A stretch of 34,639 nt of DNA from Brachyspira pilosicoli (GCF_008016535.1 NZ_SAXY01000021.1:1-34639); one strand, 5' to 3'. Shown: positions 7,935 to 17,940, counted from the first letter of the stretch. Made by a program: numbers and translations. The notes: a model not told the origin generated them from the sequence alone.

Positions 7935-8648
7935 TTATAATAATACACCAATAGTAAGCATTCTTCCAATCTGAAGAGCATCTCTCCTATAAGAATAGAA
8001 ATTATTATCATAACTATTAAGATTAGAAAGTTCAACATTGTTTTCTAAAATACCGCATTTTATCATTTGACTCTTTATTTCTAAACCGTTATCAATATGC
8101 CATTTATTATTAATTATAGATTTGTTTTTGAAATGAATCGCCACCTCTTCTCCAACCTCATAATCTTTTAAAGCTATGTAAGGACCAATATAAGCATACA
8201 TATTAGAAGGGTTTGCATTATATTCTTTAATCATAGTAAGAATAGTTTTTTCTGTAATATTTTGAACAGTGCCTCTCCAACCAGAATGAATTGCTGCCAT
8301 AGAATTGCTTTCACTGCAATAAAGTATTATAGGAACACAATCAGCTGTTTGAACTACTAAAGGAATATTTTTTAAGTTTGTTATTATAGCATCAGTTTCT
8401 TTAACTAATTTTTCTCTGCTTCCAAATAAATTAATATTTTTTTCATCTATCTTTACTATATTATCCTTATGGACTTGATTCATAAAAATTGATTCATTAA
8501 TGTCAAAACCAATTGTATTAAAAAAAGTTTTCTCTTGATTATCTCTATATTCTAAAGTAATATCTTTAGGATTTAAATTTAATTCTTTAGAAAGTACAGC
8601 TATATATATATTATCATTTTTATTATTAGGATAATAAATATTATGCAT
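7935..8648 (-). CDS. pgeF: PgeF/YfiH family protein (multicopper-oxidase-like, DUF152)
   Basis: This family has been described as peptidoglycan editing factor and as zinc-dependent purine nucleoside phosphorylase/adenosine deaminase (LACC1-like). The three zinc-binding motifs are intact: the His in MNQVHKDN, the Cys in QTADCVPII and the His in IHSGWRGT. The usual IGPxCCYEVG segment reads IGPYIALKDYEVG, so the secondary cysteines are absent, though these are not the metal ligands. The length of 237 residues is normal. Its start overlaps the end of the small coiled-coil gene by 8 bases, so the two are translationally coupled. Confidence 0.85.
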   Translation of the reverse strand: MHNIYYPNNKNDNIYIAVLSKELNLNPKDITLEYRDNQEKTFFNTIGFDINESIFMNQVHKDNIVKIDEKNINLFGSREKLVKETDAIITNLKNIPLVVQTADCVPIILYCSESNSMAAIHSGWRGTVQNITEKTILTMIKEYNANPSNMYAYIGPYIALKDYEVGEEVAIHFKNKSIINNKWHIDNGLEIKSQMIKCGILENNVELSNLNSYDNNFYSYRRDALQIGRMLTIGVLL

Positions 8649-8877
8649 TCTTTAGCCTTTTAATCTCTGCCTCTAGCTCCTTTACTTTATTAGTAAGGTT
8701 TTTAGTTTCGGTTCTAGATTGTTCCATAATATTTTCATATAAAACAAAAAACTTCTGTGCATATTCTAATTTTTGTTTCAATTCATTTATCTCTTCTTTA
8801 TAGATATCTATTTTGGAAGTAAGCAGTTTATTATCTTCTTGTAATTCTAAAATAGTTTCTTTATCATTATATTCCAC
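8641..8877 (-). CDS. Small coiled-coil protein of unknown function
   Basis: The product has 78 residues and is nearly all heptad-like, rich in Leu, Glu and Lys (for example ETILELQEDNKLLTSKI and TNKVKELEAEIKRLKNA), with no signal peptide or membrane segment. Its size and character recall division-associated coiled coils such as ZapB, but nothing specific supports that. It overlaps pgeF by 8 bases and has its own promoter. The function is not recognised. Confidence 0.65.
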   Translation of the reverse strand: MEYNDKETILELQEDNKLLTSKIDIYKEEINELKQKLEYAQKFFVLYENIMEQSRTETKNLTNKVKELEAEIKRLKNA

Positions 8878-8916
8878 TTATACAAATCCTAATTTTTTCT
8901 ATCTTTATATAATATA

Positions 8917-8944
8917 ATTATGTACATTAAAATTGAATTGTCAA
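8917..8944 (-). promoter_or_regulatory. Promoter for the coiled-coil/pgeF unit
   Basis: On the minus strand TTGACA (8939-8944), 16 bases, CATAAT (8917-8922), about 40 bases upstream of the coiled-coil start. It separates this unit from leuB, which ends at 9004. Confidence 0.5.
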
Positions 8945-9003
8945 GTTAAATTACATAATTATATTATGATAATTAAGTAAATATGAACTATAATTAATGT
9001 TTT

Positions 9004-10092
9004 TTATATATTAGATACAATAATATCTGATATTTCAGAACATTTTACTAATTTGTATAAATTAGATATATTTTTATCTTTAGGCATAATATCTATAGTT
9101 CTATAACCCTCTTCTATGGTTTTATAAACAGCTTTTTCTATATTCTCTGACTCTTTATCTAAATTAAAAGAATGTCTAAACATCATAGCAAGAGAAAGTA
9201 TGGTACCTATAGGATTAACTAAATCTTTACCCGCAATATCAGGGGCAGAACCATGAATAGGTTCATACATACCAACTGTATTATTAGCAAGACTAGCAGA
9301 AGGAGCCATACCAATAGAACCTGTTATAACACTAGCCTCATCAGAAAGTATATCGCCAAACATGTTTTCTGTAACTATAATACCAAATTGAGAAGGATTA
9401 GCAATAATCTGCATAGCAGCATTGTCTACATACATATCATTATATTTAATATCACTATATTCTTTTGATAAATTATTCATAACCTCACGCCACAATTTAG
9501 AAGTATGAAGGACATTAGCTTTATCAACAGAAGTAAGAGGCTTTTTTAATTTTCTAGCCATCTCAAAAGCAACCTTACCTATTCTTTTTATTTCATTTTC
9601 ATCATAAGGCATAATGTCTGTTGCTTTTTTTGTGTTATTAATAGTTTCAAATTTATGCTCTCCAAAATACACCCCTCCTGTAAGCTCTCTCACTATAACA
9701 AAATCTATATCATTTTTAGAGATAATTTCTTTTAGAGGTGAAGCATATTCTAATGGTTTAAGCATTTTTATAGGTCTAATATTAGCATAAAGCCCCATAC
9801 CTTTTCTTAATTTAAGAAGCCCTTTTTCTGGTCTATTTTCAGGAAGCACATTGTCCCACTTAGGACCTCCAACAGCACCCAAAAGCACAGAATCGGAAGA
9901 TTTGCATTTTTCTAAATTTTCATCAGTTAAAGGAACTCCATATTTATCTATAGAAGCCCCACCCATATCAACATATTCTAAATTGAATTTATGAGAATAT
10001 TTTTGCTCTATTTTTTTTAATATATCAATAGCCTTAGAAATAATTTCAGGACCAACCCCGTCCCCTTCAATAACAACAATATTTTTTTCCAT
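9004..10092 (-). CDS. leuB: 3-isopropylmalate dehydrogenase
   Basis: LeuB oxidises and decarboxylates 3-isopropylmalate with NAD, the third dedicated step of leucine synthesis. The 362-residue protein has the family landmarks: IEGDGVGPEI at the N-terminus, LLGAVGGPKWD, GLYANIRP, the RELTGGVYFGE active-site segment, and the metal-binding region FGDILSDEAS followed by GSIGMAPSASL and EPIHGSAPDIAGK. An AAGGG site precedes the ATG. It is the last gene of the leucine cluster and starts 18 bases after leuD. Confidence 0.95.
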   Translation of the reverse strand: MEKNIVVIEGDGVGPEIISKAIDILKKIEQKYSHKFNLEYVDMGGASIDKYGVPLTDENLEKCKSSDSVLLGAVGGPKWDNVLPENRPEKGLLKLRKGMGLYANIRPIKMLKPLEYASPLKEIISKNDIDFVIVRELTGGVYFGEHKFETINNTKKATDIMPYDENEIKRIGKVAFEMARKLKKPLTSVDKANVLHTSKLWREVMNNLSKEYSDIKYNDMYVDNAAMQIIANPSQFGIIVTENMFGDILSDEASVITGSIGMAPSASLANNTVGMYEPIHGSAPDIAGKDLVNPIGTILSLAMMFRHSFNLDKESENIEKAVYKTIEEGYRTIDIMPKDKNISNLYKLVKCSEISDIIVSNI

Positions 10093-10110
10093 AAATAATT
10101 ATCCCTTAAA

Positions 10111-10593
10111 TTAATTTTTTAAAGAGTTCAAAAGCCCATTAGAGTTAATAATATTTTTTATAAACTCTGGGAAAGGCTCTGCTTTGTAGCTTTCATTTTT
10201 AGTGATGTTTGTAATAATTCCGCTGTCAAAATCAACTTCAACCTCATCACCAGCATTTATTTTTTTACTAGCCTCATCGCATTCTAATATAGCAAGCCCT
10301 ATGTTAATAGAGTTCCTATAAAATATTCTAGCAAAAGATGAAGCTATAACGCAAGATATACCAGATTCTTTAATAGCAATAGGAGCATGCTCTCTTGAAG
10401 AACCGCATCCAAAATTCTCTCCTCCCACCATTATATCACCTGTTTTAACTTTGCCTACAAAATCTTTATCAATATCTTCCATACAATGGGAAGCCAACTC
10501 TTTATGATTAGCAGTATTTAAATATCTTGCAGGAATAATAACATCAGTATCAACATTATCTCCATATTTATGAACGAAACCTTTAGCTTTCAT
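10111..10593 (-). CDS. leuD: 3-isopropylmalate dehydratase small subunit
   Basis: The small (swivel) subunit pairs with LeuC to isomerise 2- to 3-isopropylmalate. At 160 residues it belongs to the short LeuD type that partners about 420-residue LeuC proteins. Motifs include the N-terminal [33 protein letters not shown] and [15 protein letters not shown]. It lies 18 bases before leuB but is separated from leuC by 282 bases that hold repeat copy A. AGGAG is present before the start. Confidence 0.94.
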   Translation of the reverse strand: MKAKGFVHKYGDNVDTDVIIPARYLNTANHKELASHCMEDIDKDFVGKVKTGDIMVGGENFGCGSSREHAPIAIKESGISCVIASSFARIFYRNSINIGLAILECDEASKKINAGDEVEVDFDSGIITNITKNESYKAEPFPEFIKNIINSNGLLNSLKN

Positions 10594-10630
10594 ATTATCT
10601 CCTAATTTAATTATTATTATTAATAATAAA

Positions 10631-10673
10631 TACGGCTATAAAAAACTACATTCACAAAAACTTTTAAGCCGTA
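10631..10673. repeat. Hairpin in the leuD leader
   Basis: TACGGCT (10631-10637) and AGCCGTA (10667-10673) are a perfect 7-bp inverted repeat with a 29-base AT-rich loop, about 40 bases upstream of leuD on the coding strand. A similar AAATACGACTATAAAAAA stretch without the partner arm occurs at about 30526. Its role is unknown, and it may belong to the adjacent repeat copy A. Confidence 0.4.
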
Positions 10674-10689
10674 AAATTAATTAAATACA

Positions 10690-10780
10690 CTAAAAATTTT
10701 ATATTTTGTTGTAAATATTTCTGGGGCTTTGCCCCAGACCCCACTTCTTTTGGTGACCCAAAGAAGCAAAAGGACTGCAA
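10690..10780 (-). repeat. Modular hairpin repeat, copy A (leuC/leuD gap)
   Basis: Read on the minus strand, this copy has the order TGCAGTCCTTTTG, a hairpin with arms CTTCTTT and AAAGAAG (10744-10750 and 10760-10766), GGGGT, then a hairpin CTGGGGC-AAA-GCCCCAG (10721-10737), then an A-rich tail. The same order occurs in copies B and C. The first hairpin module of those copies is missing here. The orientation is opposite to B and C. Confidence 0.85.
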
Positions 10781-10875
10781 TTTTATATCCAAAATTATAA
10801 TTTACATAATGTATTATATCTATAATTAAAAAATTTCATACTTAATTATTCTAAATACATTTTGAAATATCTCTA

Positions 10876-12138
10876 TTATTTAGGCTCTGTTATGTATCCT
10901 GTCAAAGCACTGTATGCTGCTGTAGCAGGACTAGCCAAATATACTTTTGAAGTTTTATCTCCCATTCTTCCAACAAAGTTTCTATTAGTTGTAGTAACAG
11001 CAACCTCATCATGTGCAAGTATTCCCATATATCCACCCAAACAAGGTCCGCATGTAGGAGTTGATACCGCACAGCCTGCATCAATAAATATATCCATATA
11101 ACCTAATTTTATGCACTCTTTATAAACTTTTTGAGTAGCAGGAATAATTATACATCTTACATTCTTAGCTACTTTTTTGCCTTTTAAAATGTTGGCAGCA
11201 ATAACCATATCGGATAATCTTCCATTTGTACAAGAACCTATAACAACCTGATCAACTTTGATGTCTTTTAATTCTTTAGCTTCTTTTGTGTTTTCAGGCA
11301 AATGCGGACAAGCAACTGTAGGCTCAATTGCAGATAAATCAATATCATACTCTTTTTCGTATACTGCATCATCATCAGCTTTAAAAATAGTATAATCTCT
11401 TTTTACTATATCTTTTAAAAATTCTATAGTTTTATCATCAACTTCAAATATTCCGTTTTTAGCCCCTGCCTCAATAGCCATATTAGAAATACAAGCCCTG
11501 TCGTCCATAGTAAGAGATGAAACTCCTTCACCTCTAAACTCCATTGACTTATATAATGCACCATCAACTCCTATCATACCTATAATATGAAGTATAACAT
11601 CTTTTCCAGATACATTTGGCTTTAATTTTCCTTTAAGATTAAACTTAATAGCAGCAGGCACTTTAAACCAAACCTTTCCAGTAGCCATAGCAGCAGCCAT
11701 ATCAGTGCTTCCAACACCAGTAGAAAAAGCACCGAAAGCCCCATAAGTACATGTATGAGAATCAGCCCCAATTATAACTTCACCAGGAGCAACTAAACCC
11801 TTCTCTGGCAAAAGTGCATGCTCCACTCCCATATCACCCACATCATAATAATGAATAATATCATGCTTATTAGCAAAATCTCTGCATTGCTTACATTGCT
11901 CTGCAGCTTTGATGTCTTTGTTTGGAGCAAAATGGTCCATAACCAAAGCTATTTTCTCTTTATCAAAAACTTTATTAAAACCATATTTTTCAAATTCGTT
12001 AATTGCCACAGGGCTTGTTATGTCATTTCCTAAAACTAAATCGGTTCTAACCATTATAAGCTCACCTGCTTCAACTTTGTCAACTCCAGCATGTGCAGCT
12101 AAAATCTTTTGTGTGATAGTCATTTTTATATCCTTCAA
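10876..12138 (-). CDS. leuC: 3-isopropylmalate dehydratase large subunit
   Basis: LeuC is the [4Fe-4S] aconitase-family subunit that binds and isomerises isopropylmalate. The 420-residue product belongs to the shorter LeuC type, compared with about 466 in enterobacteria. The cluster ligands are visible in [13 protein letters not shown] and in [16 protein letters not shown]. Other landmarks are [32 protein letters not shown] and [10 protein letters not shown]. It lies between two repeat-filled gaps, 499 bases after leuA and 282 before leuD. These are unusually wide for an operon that is otherwise compact. Confidence 0.95.
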   Translation of the reverse strand: MKDIKMTITQKILAAHAGVDKVEAGELIMVRTDLVLGNDITSPVAINEFEKYGFNKVFDKEKIALVMDHFAPNKDIKAAEQCKQCRDFANKHDIIHYYDVGDMGVEHALLPEKGLVAPGEVIIGADSHTCTYGAFGAFSTGVGSTDMAAAMATGKVWFKVPAAIKFNLKGKLKPNVSGKDVILHIIGMIGVDGALYKSMEFRGEGVSSLTMDDRACISNMAIEAGAKNGIFEVDDKTIEFLKDIVKRDYTIFKADDDAVYEKEYDIDLSAIEPTVACPHLPENTKEAKELKDIKVDQVVIGSCTNGRLSDMVIAANILKGKKVAKNVRCIIIPATQKVYKECIKLGYMDIFIDAGCAVSTPTCGPCLGGYMGILAHDEVAVTTTNRNFVGRMGDKTSKVYLASPATAAYSALTGYITEPK

Positions 12139-12166
12139 TAATTAATTTACACTATAAATTATTTTT

Positions 12167-12288
12167 ATTATTTGCAGGAGCTACCACCAAAGTTCTTTAA
12201 CGACCGAAGGAAGCACCTATGGTATTGGTATAAAAACTAGGGTGCTGCACACTGTGTACTTCGTTAAGTGTAAAGCCCTGCAAATAAT
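12167..12288. repeat. 122-bp nested inverted-repeat element (D) upstream of leuC
   Basis: ATTATTTGCAGG (12167-12178) and CCTGCAAATAAT (12277-12288) are perfect 12-bp terminal inverted repeats. Inside them TTAACGA (12197-12203) pairs with TCGTTAA (12261-12267), and AGCACCTA (12212-12219) pairs with TAGGGTGCT (12238-12246, one bulge). The three stems nest, predicting a long branched hairpin in either strand. The inner end lies 29 bases upstream of the leuC start. No ORF is present. It could be a structured leader RNA or a small MITE-like element. Confidence 0.8.
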
Positions 12289-12306
12289 TTAAAAAACTAA
12301 AAATTA

Positions 12307-12331
12307 ACAAACTTAAAAATTTTTAGTATAT
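12307..12331. repeat. 25-base tail repeat, first copy
   Basis: This stretch is identical base for base to 12563-12587. A third version with three mismatches lies at 14403-14427, after copy C. It begins ACAAACTTAAAAA and ends TTTTTAGTATAT. It follows element D here and follows the terminal hairpin in copies B and C, so it appears to be the shared 3' module of the repeat family. Confidence 0.75.
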
Positions 12332-12587
12332 ACCTAAACAACTATATTTTGTCATAGAAGTTTTTTCTTCAACTTTTTCCCGCCGCAAAAAGTTGCAAAA
12401 AGTGCATATATCATAATCAATATTTTATAAATATGTATAAAATATATCATAAAACCTAAATTTTAGCTAAAAAATGCAGTCTTTTTGGTTCTTTTGGTCA
12501 CAAAAAGAACTGGGGTCGTGGGGCAAAGCCACCACAAATAAAAACTTAAAAACTATATTTTGACAAACTTAAAAATTTTTAGTATAT
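12332..12587 (+). repeat. Modular hairpin repeat, copy B (leuA/leuC gap)
   Basis: The order on the plus strand is as follows. A hairpin has arms CAACTTTTT (12370-12378) and AAAAAGTTG (12387-12395) around loop CCCGCCGC, then CAAAAAGTGCA. About 75 AT-rich bases follow, then ATGCAGTC. A second hairpin pairs GTTCTTTT (12488-12495) with AAAAGAAC (12503-12510), then GGGGTC. A third hairpin pairs GTGGGGC with GCCACCAC (12518-12535, one bulge), and the 25-base tail ends at 12587. There is no coding potential. Confidence 0.85.
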
Positions 12588-12637
12588 CAAAAGAAGGCTT
12601 TTACAATCTATTAAAAATTGCATAAGCCCTATAAAAA

Positions 12638-14134
12638 TTATAATTTATTCAAACCATTAATATAAGCCATCAAACTTGCCTGTATAATATCAGTACTTAC
12701 TCCCCTTCCAATAACAGTTTTATTATCAGAAGCAAGTCTTACAATAACCTCTCCCAAAGCATCTTCACCTTCTGTAATGGCATTGATAGTATATGTAACC
12801 AATTTAGCTCTATTTGATGTTACAGAGTCAATAGCTCCAAATGCCGCATCAATAGGTCCGTTTCCTTTACCTATAGCCTCCACAACGTTATCCTTATTGT
12901 CTATTATAGAAACAGAAGCAAATGAAGATATTGAATCACTGTCATTAACCATAAAGCTTTTCAATGTATAATTAGGATTCTCTATATTTGTGCTTCCTAT
13001 CAATAATGCTTCAATGTCAGAATCTGTAACTACTTTTTTCTTGTCTGCCAAAGCCTTAAACTCTGTAAACTTATCTTCCAAAACTTTATCATCAATATCA
13101 TAACCCAAAGATTCTATTCTGTCTTTAAAAGCATGTTTACCAGAATGTTTACCTAACACCATTTTGTTTTGAGGTATACCTATATCTTCAACATTCATAA
13201 TCTCATAAGTAGAACGCTCTTTTAATACTCCATGTTGATGAATGCCAGCCTCATGAGCAAAGGCATTAGCACCCACTATAGCTTTATTAGGAGCAACAAC
13301 CATACCAGAAATTGTAGATAATAATTTTGACACTTTATAAATGCGTTTGGTGTTAATATCAGTGTATGCATTATAAAAATCTTTTCTTGTTTTTATTCCC
13401 ATTACAATCTCTTCTAAGCTAGCATTACCAGCACGCTCGCCTATACCATTAATAGTACATTCTACCTGAGTAGCACCAGCCAACACTGCAGATAAAGAAT
13501 TAGCAGTACCAAGTCCTAAATCATCATGACAATGCACAGATATATCAACATTATCTATACCCTTAACATTCTCTTTTAAATATTTTATTAAGTCAGCCAT
13601 CTCTAAAGGAGTAGTATATCCCACAGTATCAGGAACATTTATTGTAGTAGCACCGTTTTCTATTGCTGTAGAATAAGCCTTAGCTAAAAACTCTCTATCG
13701 CTTCTTGATGCATCCTCAGCAGAAAACTCTATAAACTCGAATTTGGTTTTAGTATAAGAAACAGATTCTTTTATAGTTTCTAATACTTGCTCTCTAGTCA
13801 TTTCCAATTTATGCTTTAAGTGTATATCGCTTGTAGCTATAAATGTATGAAGCATAGGGTGTTTTGCTTGAGCAAGAGATTCATAAGCTCTGTCTATATC
13901 AGCCTTATTACATCTTGCCAAACTAGCCAATTTAGCATTTTCTACAACCTTACTTACTTCTCTTATGGCATTGAAATCATCATCAGAGCATATAGCAAAA
14001 CCTGCTTCTATTATATCAACGCCCAATTTATCTAATTCAGCTGCCATCTCTAATTTTTCAGCCAAATTCATAGTACAACCGGGAGACTGCTCTCCATCTC
14101 TTAAAGTAGTATCAAAAATTTTAATCTTTCTCAT
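12638..14134 (-). CDS. leuA: 2-isopropylmalate synthase
   Basis: LeuA condenses acetyl-CoA with 2-ketoisovalerate, the committed step of leucine synthesis. The 498-residue protein has the catalytic barrel with DTTLRDGEQSPGC at the N-terminus, SAEDASRSD, the metal-binding HCHDDLGLGTANSLSAV, and GIGERAGNASLEEI, then the linker HEAGIHQHGVLK. The C-terminal regulatory (LeuA dimer) domain from about residue 370 would mediate leucine feedback inhibition. An AAAGG site lies upstream of the ATG. It is separated from ilvC by 346 bases with repeat copy C. Confidence 0.95.
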   Translation of the reverse strand: MRKIKIFDTTLRDGEQSPGCTMNLAEKLEMAAELDKLGVDIIEAGFAICSDDDFNAIREVSKVVENAKLASLARCNKADIDRAYESLAQAKHPMLHTFIATSDIHLKHKLEMTREQVLETIKESVSYTKTKFEFIEFSAEDASRSDREFLAKAYSTAIENGATTINVPDTVGYTTPLEMADLIKYLKENVKGIDNVDISVHCHDDLGLGTANSLSAVLAGATQVECTINGIGERAGNASLEEIVMGIKTRKDFYNAYTDINTKRIYKVSKLLSTISGMVVAPNKAIVGANAFAHEAGIHQHGVLKERSTYEIMNVEDIGIPQNKMVLGKHSGKHAFKDRIESLGYDIDDKVLEDKFTEFKALADKKKVVTDSDIEALLIGSTNIENPNYTLKSFMVNDSDSISSFASVSIIDNKDNVVEAIGKGNGPIDAAFGAIDSVTSNRAKLVTYTINAITEGEDALGEVIVRLASDNKTVIGRGVSTDIIQASLMAYINGLNKL

Positions 14135-14212
14135 TGTTAAAACCTTTTTATAAAATAACCATTGTATAATTAAATATTTTTATTGTTTGTATAAAATTGT
14201 TTATTTTTTCTT

Positions 14213-14427
14213 GTTCTTTTTCCCGCAGCAAAAAGAACCAAAAAGTGCAAAATAGTAAATAATATAAATTATCTTTTATATATTAAGATGATTTATTAAA
14301 TTACTATCAAATGCAGTCCTTTTGCTTCTTTGGGTCACCAAAAGAAGTAGGGGTTCGGGGACTAGTCCCCGAAAATAACAAAAATATAAAAACTAATTTC
14401 CAACAAAGTTAAAAATATTCAGTATAT
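14213..14427 (+). repeat. Modular hairpin repeat, copy C (ilvC/leuA gap)
   Basis: It has the same architecture as copy B but different stem sequences. The first hairpin has arms GTTCTTTTT (14213-14221) and AAAAAGAAC (14230-14238) around CCCGCAGC, followed by CAAAAAGTGCA. After about 70 AT-rich bases come ATGCAGTCC and a hairpin CTTCTTT/AAAGAAG (14325-14331 and 14341-14347). Then comes the perfect 20-base palindrome TTCGGGGACTAGTCCCCGAA (14354-14373) and a diverged tail at 14403-14427. Confidence 0.85.
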
Positions 14428-14480
14428 AAACAAAACTCCAATATAAAAATATTTAATTATAACACTGAGTTGGATAAAAA

Positions 14481-16060
<1,580 letters not shown>

Positions 16061-16079
16061 TTTTTACTCCTAGTATTTT

Positions 16080-17753
16080 TTAATCTACTATTATATCATC
16101 TACTGTTCCGCCTGCTGGAATCATAGGTAAAACTCTCAAATCTTTATCTATAACGCATTCTATCCAAACAGGACATTTACATTTTAATGCCTCTTCAAAA
16201 GCATTTTCAAATTCAGTTATAGTTTCGCATCTAAAACCCTTAGCCCCAAAACCTTCAGCAACTTTTATATAATCCATTTTTTTATTTATATCAGTGCTTG
16301 AATATCGTTTATCATAAAATATAGTTTGCCATTGTCTTACCATACCCAATGTACTATTATTAAGTATTATGCTTATAACAGGTAAATTATATTCAACAGC
16401 AGTTGCTACTTCATTTAAATTCATATAAAAAGAGCCATCACCTGTTATATGTATTACTTTTCTATCTGGTTTAGCTACCTGAACACCTAAAGCAGCAGCA
16501 TATCCAAATCCCATAGTTCCCAAGCCTCCGCTAGTTATAAAACTTCTTGGTTTGGTATGACGTATATACTGAACAGCCCACATCTGATGCTGACCTACAT
16601 CTGTAACATAAATTGCTTCATCTTTAGTTTTATTTCCTATTATATTCATAACTTTACTTGGATAAATGCCATCTTTATCAGTATTTCTCTTGGAATCCTC
16701 TTCTTTTTCTTTTAATCTTAAATCAGATAAATATTTTACCCATTCATCATCTTTCACTCTTTTTACAAGTTTATTAAATCTATCTAATACATCATTTAAA
16801 TCGCCTATTATGCTATAATCAACATTAACGTTTTTATTAATCTCGCTTCTGTCAATATCTATATGCACCTTTTTGGCAACACCTCCAAATTTAGAAGTAT
16901 TCAAAGCAACTCTGTCGCTAAATCTTGTTCCAACAGCAAGTATTAAATCAGCTTCATTCATAACCTTATTAGCAGTAGCAGAACCATGCATACCTAAAAG
17001 CCCTATATTTAATTTTTCATTATAACCCAATACCCCAGCCCCCATTAATGTATGAACTGATGGTATATTAGAATTAATCATAAACTCTCTTAATTTATCG
17101 CTTGAATCTTTAGCACCGCCTCCAAAATATATAATAGGTCTTTTAGATTCATTTATTAATTTTGCTACTTCTTTTATTGTGTTTTCATCTTCAGAACTTA
17201 TTTGAACTGCTTTTGGAGTGAATTTGTGTTTGTTTAGAAATTCTGTTTCTGCTATTGTAATATTTTTTGGTATATCTATTAAAACAGGACCTTTTCTTCC
17301 TGTATTTGCTATATAAAAAGCCTTTCTAATTGTATCAGCTAAATCCTTAACATCTCTAACAACAAAATTATGCTTTGTAACAGTCATTGTTATTCCAGCA
17401 ATATAAACCTCTTGGAATGAGTCTTTACCTATTAAACTCGTAGGCACATTTGCTGTAATAGCTATTAAAGGCACACTATCCATATATGCTGTGGCTAATG
17501 GTGTTACTAAGTTAGTAGCCCCCGGTCCGCTTGTAGCAATTACTACACCTGTTTTACCGCTTGCTCTTGCATATCCGTCAGCAGCATGACAAGCCCCTGT
17601 TTCATCAACAGGCATTATATGTTTTATTTTATCTCTATATTTATAAATAGCATCATATATATTTAAAGCAGCACCGCCCGGATAACCAAATACAGTGTCT
17701 ACTCCCTGCTCTATTAAAACTTCAATTAAAATATCTGAACCATTCAATTGCAT
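16080..17753 (-). CDS. ilvB: Acetolactate synthase large (catalytic) subunit
   Basis: IlvB is the thiamine-diphosphate enzyme that makes acetolactate or acetohydroxybutyrate, the first common branched-chain step. The 557-residue sequence shows VFGYPGGAALNIYDAIY, the catalytic Glu in VDETGACHAADGYARASGK, SGPGATNLVTPLATAYMDS, and the cofactor motif ITGDGSFYMNLNEVATAVEYNLPVISIILNN. It is the first structural gene of the ilv-leu cluster. Its ribosome-binding site TAGGAGA (minus strand of 17759-17765) is complementary to Leu codons in the upstream leader peptide gene, which suggests control by attenuation. Confidence 0.95.
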   Translation of the reverse strand: MQLNGSDILIEVLIEQGVDTVFGYPGGAALNIYDAIYKYRDKIKHIMPVDETGACHAADGYARASGKTGVVIATSGPGATNLVTPLATAYMDSVPLIAITANVPTSLIGKDSFQEVYIAGITMTVTKHNFVVRDVKDLADTIRKAFYIANTGRKGPVLIDIPKNITIAETEFLNKHKFTPKAVQISSEDENTIKEVAKLINESKRPIIYFGGGAKDSSDKLREFMINSNIPSVHTLMGAGVLGYNEKLNIGLLGMHGSATANKVMNEADLILAVGTRFSDRVALNTSKFGGVAKKVHIDIDRSEINKNVNVDYSIIGDLNDVLDRFNKLVKRVKDDEWVKYLSDLRLKEKEEDSKRNTDKDGIYPSKVMNIIGNKTKDEAIYVTDVGQHQMWAVQYIRHTKPRSFITSGGLGTMGFGYAAALGVQVAKPDRKVIHITGDGSFYMNLNEVATAVEYNLPVISIILNNSTLGMVRQWQTIFYDKRYSSTDINKKMDYIKVAEGFGAKGFRCETITEFENAFEEALKCKCPVWIECVIDKDLRVLPMIPAGGTVDDIIVD

Positions 17754-17865
17754 AAAAATCTCCTAAAATATAGTATTGCAAAAATATATACAAATATAAC
17801 AGAATACAATTTATTATTTTTTGTTTTATTTTTTTATGTGTGTGTAATTTGTTATAATAGAAACT

Positions 17866-17940
17866 TTACAGGATGATAATGAGAGATAGGAGAATAATAG
17901 ATATGCTAGTTTGATTTAAATGTTTGAAAAATGACTTCAT
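17866..17940 (-). CDS. Ile/Leu-rich leader peptide of the ilv-leu cluster (attenuator)
   Basis: A 24-codon ORF starts with ATG at 17940-17938, 10 bases after AAGGAG, and ends at TAA 17868-17866. The peptide begins MKSFFKHLNQTS and ends ISIILLSLIIIL, so 10 of the last 12 codons are Ile or Leu. Several are C-ending or CTN codons (CTC, CTA, CTC, ATC, ATC, CTG) that look uncommon in this AT-rich genome. It lies between a consensus promoter and ilvB on the same strand. This is the pattern of amino acid biosynthesis leader peptides such as IlvL, where scarce charged tRNA stalls the ribosome. No valine codons are present. A short hydrophobic toxin-like peptide is the main alternative, but position and composition favour a leader. 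Confidence 0.75.
   Translation of the reverse strand: MKSFFKHLNQTSISIILLSLIIIL

Noticed and set aside
10862-11101. Plus-strand ORF over the 3' end of leuC
   Set aside because: It is antisense to the highly conserved leuC C-terminus and lacks a ribosome-binding site and recognisable product.
14354-14373. Perfect 20-base palindrome considered as an intrinsic terminator
   Set aside because: No T-run follows on either strand, and the same position is occupied by equivalent hairpins in the other repeat copies, so it is treated as a repeat module.
17754-17865. Search for a terminator hairpin between the leader peptide and ilvB
   Set aside because: Only weak AT pairings such as GTATT/AATAC were found, with no GC-rich stem followed by T residues, so no transcriptional terminator is claimed.
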